Shown here: one piece after another, positions 58,100-64,000 of the stretch
How the letters are laid out: each line of letters starts with the position of its first letter
How positions within the stretch are numbered: position 1 is the stretch's first letter
Assembly: GCA_019426215.1 (NCBI GenBank)
Contig: CM033394.1
Coordinates: 14,156,195-14,220,194, forward strand
Source: Buddleja alternifolia
Lineage: Eukaryota; Streptophyta; Magnoliopsida; Lamiales; Scrophulariaceae
Direction: 5' to 3'
Length of the DNA stretch: 64,000 nt
Notes under the pieces: generated by a model
What the model was told of the DNA's origin: nothing
Databases searched by the model: none
What the model saw: only the letters and a program-made list of their open reading frames with translations
Position numbers and translations under genes: made by a program

Positions 58100-59672
58100 A
58101 CCTTAAAGCACAAAAGTCAAGCTAATGACTATAAACAAGCGCTTCTTGGGAGGCAACCCAAGTTCCATCCGTTGTTTTTATTAGAAGCATGTTTATTTAT
58201 GTTATCTTATGTTTTGTTGTTTGGCGTTTTGTCGTTTCTCGCTTCTATCCATTCTTAACGCTTTATCTGGCTAGCATCGTTTCGTGTGTAGTTGTTGCTT
58301 TCATTGCTCTCATCGCTATTGCCACTCTTGGACACAGTTGCAGTTGAGGACTCGGGTTTGCTTTTCAGCAACTCTATGGTGATGTGTACTTTGCCCTTTT
58401 CTTTTTCGAACATTGGGGACAATGTTCATATTAAGTTTTGGGGAGGGGGGGGGTGGTACCTCTACATGTGAAACTTATGCAATTTTAAAAAATTTTGAAT
58501 AGAGTTTCAACCCTTCACCCGATGCAATGAGAATGGTTAATTTGAATACATGACATGTTTTTTCTATCAATATGGATTTTAATGACTATACACATCGTTC
58601 CTTGCTTGTGGGACCCTGAACTAATCTAGATTGACCTTAAGATGATTCACATATGAACATAAGTCGAGAGTAGAGGAGTTGAGGGGGTAACCATTGTGAA
58701 ACACTTTAAGGCTTGATCCTGGAAATATCAATCTAGAATTTTCACATGTGCTATGAGCTAAGAATGTTAGCTTTGTATGCTTAACAAGAATAAAAAGAGG
58801 TTGAACATTGGTATGACTGTAAAAGTCAGGCTTAATAGATACTGGGGGCGAAGAGCACCATGCCTAGAATATTGTACTATTAAGCTAATTTGAGCTAAGC
58901 TCAAGCCAATGAAAGTGTAAAGGGAATAAGGACCTAGTTTGGTTTTGTGGCCTTTGACACTCGGGCGATTAAGCCCTTAAAAGTGTCTCTACATTTAATA
59001 CCCTAAAGCCAACCGGTTTGGGAGTTATTAGCCTAAAGCTCGTTACAAGGGTGTCATAGAAAGCCTAAGAAAACCGAACATTGCACATGGTCTAGCCTCT
59101 AATGTTTTAAGTTGAAAGTGGCATAAGTTAAAGCCTAAAGTGGATAAAGTGATGAACTTTAAGTGGCTCTGAAGTTTTCTTCAATTCTTGTACAATGTGA
59201 CTAATCGAAAATTGATAGATCGGGGATTAATGCTTGAAAAGTGGTAATAATACCACTCTACTATAATGCTTGAGATTTATTACACTACAACCTTAGGATG
59301 ATCTTTTCGATGTTAATGCGTAACATGAGCAAGTGTGTGACGTGTATATATATGTAAATTTGAGCTTAAAAAGATGAATTCATGCCATTGTGTTTTATTA
59401 ATCATATTAATTTGTGTTGATTGATCGGGGTTGAAAATCTTTCGATTTTATGGGTACATCGTATGCAAACCCTCACGAGACTATAAGTCGTCCTTTGAGG
59501 TAACTCAAGGGTTCAAAGGCTTGTTGCATTCGCTAAATGCAACTGTGTACTCCACGAAAGTGAGTTAGGTAGTTGTTTTTCTTTCTTTCTGTTTCTCCCG
59601 TGTTTGATGATGTTTTTCCTATCCTATAGCTCTTATTGCTCGAGGATGAGCAATTGGTAAGTTTGGGAGGGT
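58100..59672. other. Athila A 3' non-coding region and polypurine tract
   Basis: About 1.5 kb without a supported gene. It includes a G-run (58440-58455) and ends with GTTTGGGAGGGT immediately before the 3' LTR, the polypurine tract. Confidence 0.7.
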
Positions 59673-61061
59673 CGATAAGAGGCATTTTTACGTGTTTTTA
59701 AGCCCGTAATGCTTATGCTTTAGATTCAATTATTGCCTAAATCATGCTACATTTGCGTTTAATCGGGGTGTTAAGTGATTTCAGGTGATAAACGAGAGCA
59801 CATGAAGAAAAGGGCAAAAGACGGCGTATCAAACGACCAAGAGGAGATGCTTCGCATGCCGGCGCCCAGACGCCACATTACTCGAGCCCAGGCACCAGAA
59901 GATGCAGAGAAGCAGCAATTGCACGCAGACCCGCGCCTAGGTGCAGACTTACCCACGCCCAGGCGCCGTGCATTCCACGCCCGAGCGCCACATTATCCAC
60001 GCCTGGGCCCCGTCCGACTTTTCCTCCAAGAAACTCCTGCCACGTAGGCGGTGCCTGGGCACTGATCCACCCGCGCGTGGGTGCCGCTGTAACCGTTTTT
60101 TGAACCTATAAAGCCCAATTTTCAGCACATTATTTGGGTTCGAACTCTTGGGGATTCGAGGCGATTTTTTGGGATTTTGAGCCACAAATTCATTAATTAG
60201 AAGAGATAAAGAAGGAAGGTTAGCTTGGGGATTGAAGATTGAAGTGAAGATCCATCATCAATTCAACATAGGGAGTTTTAATAGTTTTCTCATTTCATTA
60301 TTGTCCATGAATATGTATATGAGTCTATCTATGTCCTTTATGCCATTAACTATGAGCTAAGCTCGTAAGACTAGGGCCATGTAAGGCCAAATTGTGATTT
60401 ATGCTTATAATAGAGGATTGTTGAAGTGGTTCTTATGTTGTTATGTGGTGTGAATTTATGTTTTTACTTGTTTGACATATGCTTGATCACCATATGTTAG
60501 AATCTTATGCCTAAGTGAATATTTCGAGAGAAAATTACCTTAGGGTGCAAGAAATTCACACCATAACCCGCAACCAATGAGGAATTGCCCTAGACATAGG
60601 TAAAGATTCCCGGGTGAAGTTGTTCGATCTAAGTCAAGTGAGCTCTAGTGCGTTAATGCGTGTTTGGTGATTAGATTTCCGGGTAGATACACTTAGGAAA
60701 CCATCATTCAATCATAGGAGTTTAGCACGAGACATCGGTTATTCTTTACCCTAGGAGCTTTCACCATAGCAACATAAGCGTAAACCTTCAATGAGAATCT
60801 TTATAAGTATAATTGAGCAATTTGGACCTAACATGTGCTTTAGTCTCCCTTTATAATTGGTCTTCAACCCATCGTGTGTCTTTATTCTTATCTTACGCGT
60901 TTTACCTTCAATTTACCCTTACTTTATTTGTTATTTTTCATTATAAAATCATAAACTAAAATTCAAGTCCTTGTGGTTCGACAACCCGGACTTTTTGTCC
61001 ATCTTTTACTACACACGACTAGTGCACTTGCTATCCAAGCACGTTAGCTATTAGCGTGTCA
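59673..61061 (+). repeat. Athila A 3' LTR
   Basis: Complete 1389-bp LTR that shows the uninterrupted sequence TTTAGTCTCCCTTTATAATT across the site where the inner element landed in the other copy. It contains the GGCGCC-type cluster at 59860-60085. Confidence 0.93.
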
Positions 61062-61440
61062 ATGATTGTGTAAAATGATGGATAGGTAGATATATTGGAA
61101 AATGAGAAAGTGAATTTGAAATATGATGAATTTGAGTGAAAATAGTTTGAAGTGTGAAGTTTCTGAATTTTGTGATCCAGAATACTAAAAATGAGATTTG
61201 AAAATATAAACAAACATGGCTTAAGATATGTCAAATATATTAAATAAAAATTAAAAATTTATTTGTTAGAATAATATTAGTGGGGAGGTAATGGGGTGGG
61301 TCACACTATACACACTACCCGCCCCAATACCCTATCAGGTCGTAAATTTGATATTTATAACCCGCCCCATAACCGTTTTGGTATACCCAAAATCGGAGTG
61401 GGTTCGAGATGAATACACATTCTGCCTCTTTGTCATCCCA
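61062..61440. mobile_element. hAT-like element, right part
   Basis: AT-rich sequence followed by CGGGT/CCCGCCCC motifs (61315-61365) and an end at TTGTCATCCC, the inverted relative of GGGATGGC at 48268. See the left part for the rest. Confidence 0.58.
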
Positions 61441-61480
61441 GAAAAATCTATGATATACTCGGTCTATTGGTCGTAGTGCT

Positions 61481-61573
61481 CTCATCACCACACATTTATG
61501 TTGGAGTGATTTTTTTATTGCCCACCACATACGTAAAAACCACCCACCACAATACAAATGTGTGGTGATGAGA
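61481..61573. repeat. Short hairpin, 18-bp perfect stem
   Basis: TCTCATCACCACACATTT at 61481-61498 has its exact inverted copy at 61556-61573, with a 57-bp loop holding CCACCACA repeats. It may be a small MITE or its remnant. Confidence 0.8.
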
Positions 61574-61698
61574 ATACTGAGAACAAAGAATTTCCCCTGT
61601 CACCCCTATACGCAAATAACACCCGCCCCACACTACAATTCATCGCGATAAATATAACTAGCTACTTCACCAAATAGTAGAGAGGCACACCCAATTAT

Positions 61699-62408
61699 GG
61701 GAAAATGAGCGAAATGGGCTTAAAATGCACAATGTCCTCATCACACGGCCTCCATTCTCAAACTAGACCTCCCCCATAGTCTTCTTCCAAATATTCAAAG
61801 TGATATACCTATTTTACCCTTACTTTTTAATTATACCAATAATAATAAAAAGAAATCCAATATTTACTTAATACCTAAAATAACCTTGATACTCCAATTC
61901 TATCCTGTATCGGTTTGCCTCCAATTCCCCTCCAAATAATTGCCCCTTTCCGTCGTCGCCAAATTGGCTGTTCCGATTGGCCATTTCGTTCGTCCCCAAT
62001 TCGGGCCCGTAGTATCCCAACGGTGTAGAGGTAAGCAAAATGGGAATAATGTTATTAAGAATTTGATTGTTTGAATTTGTTGGTTGAGTAAAAGTTTGAT
62101 TGATTGAATTTGTTGGAGATTTTGATGAATTATGTAATCAAGGTGTTCGACGAAATGCTTGATAGAGATTCTCTCATTAATTTGCATTGAAAATGGTTTT
62201 TTTAGGCTATATTTGATCAACCTCTTTAAGTCAATTTGATGTCATTCATTACTAATTGTATTTTGTAATAACTGTGTTTCTTTATCTTTTTTTTTCTAGG
62301 AAGATGTCCGAGTTTTTGATATACTATTTATACTATGGTGAGTGGAATGTAAAAGTGGGAGACTCTGGAGCACGACAACGTGAATGGTTGTCAAGGAATC
62401 AGTATAAA
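61699..62408 (+). mobile_element. Possible MULE 5' end with interrupted first exon
   Basis: GGGAAAATGAGCGAAATGGG at 61699 looks like a MULE terminus, similar in style to the other GGGAAAAT ends here. A GTAAGC donor near 62030 and TTTTTTCTAG at 62290-62299 suggest a leader intron. The ATG at 62304 opens MSEFLIYYLYYGEWNVKVGD, reminiscent of the N-terminal region of MULE proteins. The frame is cut after RNQYK by the CACTA insertion at 62409. Assignment is tentative; it could instead be a host gene fragment. Confidence 0.45.
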
Positions 62409-62439
62409 CACTACTACAAAAATACACTATTACAACGCA

Positions 62440-62690
62440 CCTATTACAGCGGTTTTTAGAAAACGTTGAACGGAGGGGCCTGTTACAGCGGTTGTTTGGT
62501 GAACAGCTGTAATAGGGTTTCGCGTGGGACCTATTGTAGCGGTTTTTCAAAAAACCGCTGTAACCGGTCTGGGCTGTTACAGCGGTTTTTCACAAAACCA
62601 CTTTAATTGTTGAATTATAGCGGTTTATTGAAAAACCGCTGTAACAGCCCGGACCGGTTACAGCGGTTTTTCAATAAACCGCTATTTAAA
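62440..62690. repeat. Subterminal palindromes of the second CACTA
   Basis: Six or more AGCGGTTTTT motifs with AACCGCT partners, for example 62537-62562 and 62620-62643. Compared with the first copy the loop is T-rich (TTTTTCAAT) rather than CGGCCG-like, so the two copies belong to different subfamilies. Confidence 0.85.
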
Positions 62691-62739
62691 AAAAAAAAAA
62701 AGGCTCCATTACCCCCCCCCCATTTTTCCCCCATTCGGC

Positions 62740-63190
62740 CGATCTCTCTCTCTCTCTCTCTCTCTCTCCATTCTCTCTCTCTCTCACTCATCTCTCTCTA
62801 CTTTCTCTCTCTCACTCATCTCTCTCTACTCTCTCTCTCTCTCACTCGACTCCACCACCGCCGCCGTCACCCCCACCGTCGCCAACCCCGGTCACCGCCG
62901 CAACCACCACTACCACCTTCGCCGCCGCCACCACCATTATTCTCTCTCTCTCTCTACTACTAGATCTATATATATCTCTAGCTATATAAATATATATATA
63001 CACACACCACATATATCGGCGCCACCACCACCACACCCACCATATACCGCCACCATCACCACACACACCATATACCGCCACCACCACCACCACGTTATAC
63101 CGCCGCCGCCGCCGCCACCACCACCACCACCCGAGCGCCGCTCGACTCTCTCTCACCTTATAGGTATATACTTATATATATATATGTTTA
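62740..63190. repeat. CT, CCA/CCG and TA simple repeats of second CACTA
   Basis: (CT)n with TCACTCAT interruptions to 62850, then CCACCACC/CCGCCGCC runs to 63130 and short TA runs. Same order as in the first CACTA. Open frames here are repeat artefacts. Confidence 0.85.
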
Positions 63191-63199
63191 TATATGTTG

Positions 63200-63700
63200 T
63201 GTATATTTTATATATGTTATGATAATTAAGGTTATATGTTAATATTTTGATTGTTGTTATACATATGTTATGTTAATTAATTGGGGTTTTGTGAATTATA
63301 TAATGTGGGTTATAAGTTAATATCTTGATTGTTGTTACATATATATTATGTTAATTGGGATTTTGTGAATTATATAATGTGGGTTATATGTTACTTTCTT
63401 GATTGTTGTTATATATATATGTTATGTTAATTGGGTTTTGTGAATTATATAATGTGGGTTATATGTTAATTTCTTGATTGTTTTTATATATATGTTATGT
63501 TAAATGGGGGTTTTGTGAATTATATAATGTGGATTTTTGTTATGTTATGTTATGTTATAGTTGATTATGTTATAATGTGGATTGTTGTTATGTTATAGTT
63601 GATTATATTAATTGGTTTTGTGAATTATATAATGTGGGTATTTATTATATATAAGTTATGTTAATTGGGGTTTCTTGATTGTTGGATTTTTGATTTATGC
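63200..63700. repeat. Degenerate ~80-bp tandem repeats
   Basis: GTGAATTATATAATGTGGGT recurs at about 63291, 63366, 63440, 63516 and 63621, with GATTGTTGTTATATATATGT and TATGTTAATTGGG between. The unit is about 75-80 bp with internal deletions. Confidence 0.8.
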
Positions 63701-64000
63701 TATGATATGTTGGTATTATGATTGGATTTTTGTTGTATTTTTTTGGTTGACATCGTTTAATGCATTCATGGTTTTGTGAAGTTTGATTGGTTTTGTTGGG
63801 TTGCAATTTTGGGGGAAGATTAAGTCGAGAACTTGGTAGAAATTTGTGCGTTATTACTCTGTCGAATTTTTGAAAATATGATGCTTTATGTGATCCAACT
63901 GGTGATCAATATTTATAAAATGATGCTTTAGTTTTAGTTTTATGTGATTTATATGATCCAACTGGTGATCAATATTTGAAGTTGCTTGAAATATGTTGTT

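Larger units (their letters stand above)
49028..61061 (+). mobile_element. Athila-type gypsy element (gag-protease only)
   Basis: The LTRs are 49028-50202 plus 55165-55381 (5', split by a second element) and 59673-61061 (3', 1389 bp). The 3' LTR starts CG where the 5' copy starts TG. The flanks ATGGT (49023-49027) and ATGAT (61062-61066) agree at four of five bases. The primer-binding site is at 55388. Inside are gag (55535-57090) and protease (57110-58099), then 1.5 kb of non-coding sequence with a polypurine tract. There is no RT, RNase H or integrase, so it depends on another element. Confidence 0.9.
62409..64000 (+). mobile_element. Second CACTA element, 5' part (runs off window)
   Basis: CACTACTACAAAAATACACT at 62409 opens an end of the same family as 1158-10426: subterminal AGCGGTTTTT...AACCGCT palindromes (62440-62690), CT-rich run (62740-62850), CCA/CCG run, TA run, tandem repeats, and a leader block near 63811-63870 (GGGGGAAGATTAAGTCGAGA). 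The preceding three bases are AAA, a candidate duplication. Genes would lie beyond the window. Confidence 0.88.

Noticed and set aside
48268..61440. A confirmed 8-bp hAT target duplication
   Set aside because: I compared the bases outside both ends and found no convincing match, so the hAT call rests on terminal motif style only.
62607..63156. ORFs over 100 codons on both strands
   Set aside because: They derive from (CT)n and (CCA/CCG)n repeats in the 5' end of the second CACTA.

Overview
This window is plant nuclear DNA, most likely from a eudicot, made almost entirely of nested transposable elements. It is AT-rich. It carries plant-only families (TNP2-type CACTA, MULE with SWIM finger, plant mobile domain, Tat and Athila gypsy, DUF4283 ORF), GT-AG introns and long simple repeats. 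I see no convincing single-copy host gene, rRNA, tRNA or CRISPR array. Most element genes are decayed by nonsense codons and frameshifts.

Left half (1-28.7 kb). The oldest layer is a minus-strand DUF4283/zinc-knuckle ORF (LINE ORF1-like), now in three pieces (28225-28700, 10430-10628, 1-1154). A CACTA element (1158-10426, TSD TTT) and a Ty1/copia element on the minus strand (10634-28219, TSD TCCCT) split it. The CACTA carries a TNP2-type transposase pseudogene and a second, many-exon gene joining Transposase_24, a middle domain and a Ulp1-type (C48) protease. The copia element is itself interrupted by a partial CACTA (14797-15478) and by a 9.9-kb Mutator-like element (17918-27854, 10-bp TSD). 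That MULE has terminal inverted repeats of about 1 kb and two convergent genes: a SWIM-type transposase and a plant-mobile-domain gene. Two 180-bp tandem arrays separate them. This is the layout of maize MuDR with a PMD gene in the mudrB place, and is the most interesting system in the window.

Middle (28.7-49 kb). An isolated LTR with a gag stub is followed by a decayed Tat-lineage gypsy element (gag, RT, two RNase H domains, integrase) with a multi-exon antisense gene beyond integrase. That antisense region is split by a non-autonomous MULE-like element holding a solo LTR. A second MULE-like element (43339-46485) also holds a solo LTR. A 1.36-kb foldback element (46904-48265) follows.

Right (48.3-64 kb). 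A hAT-like element is split by an Athila-type gypsy element (49028-61061) that keeps only gag and protease. A second, even more reduced Athila-like element (50203-55164) with a single 368-codon ORF sits inside its 5' LTR. The window ends in a MULE-like 5' end broken by a second CACTA copy (62409 onward) of the same family as the first.

Intron positions, domain names and lineages come from reading motifs by eye. TSDs and terminal motifs were read directly and are the firmest evidence for element borders.
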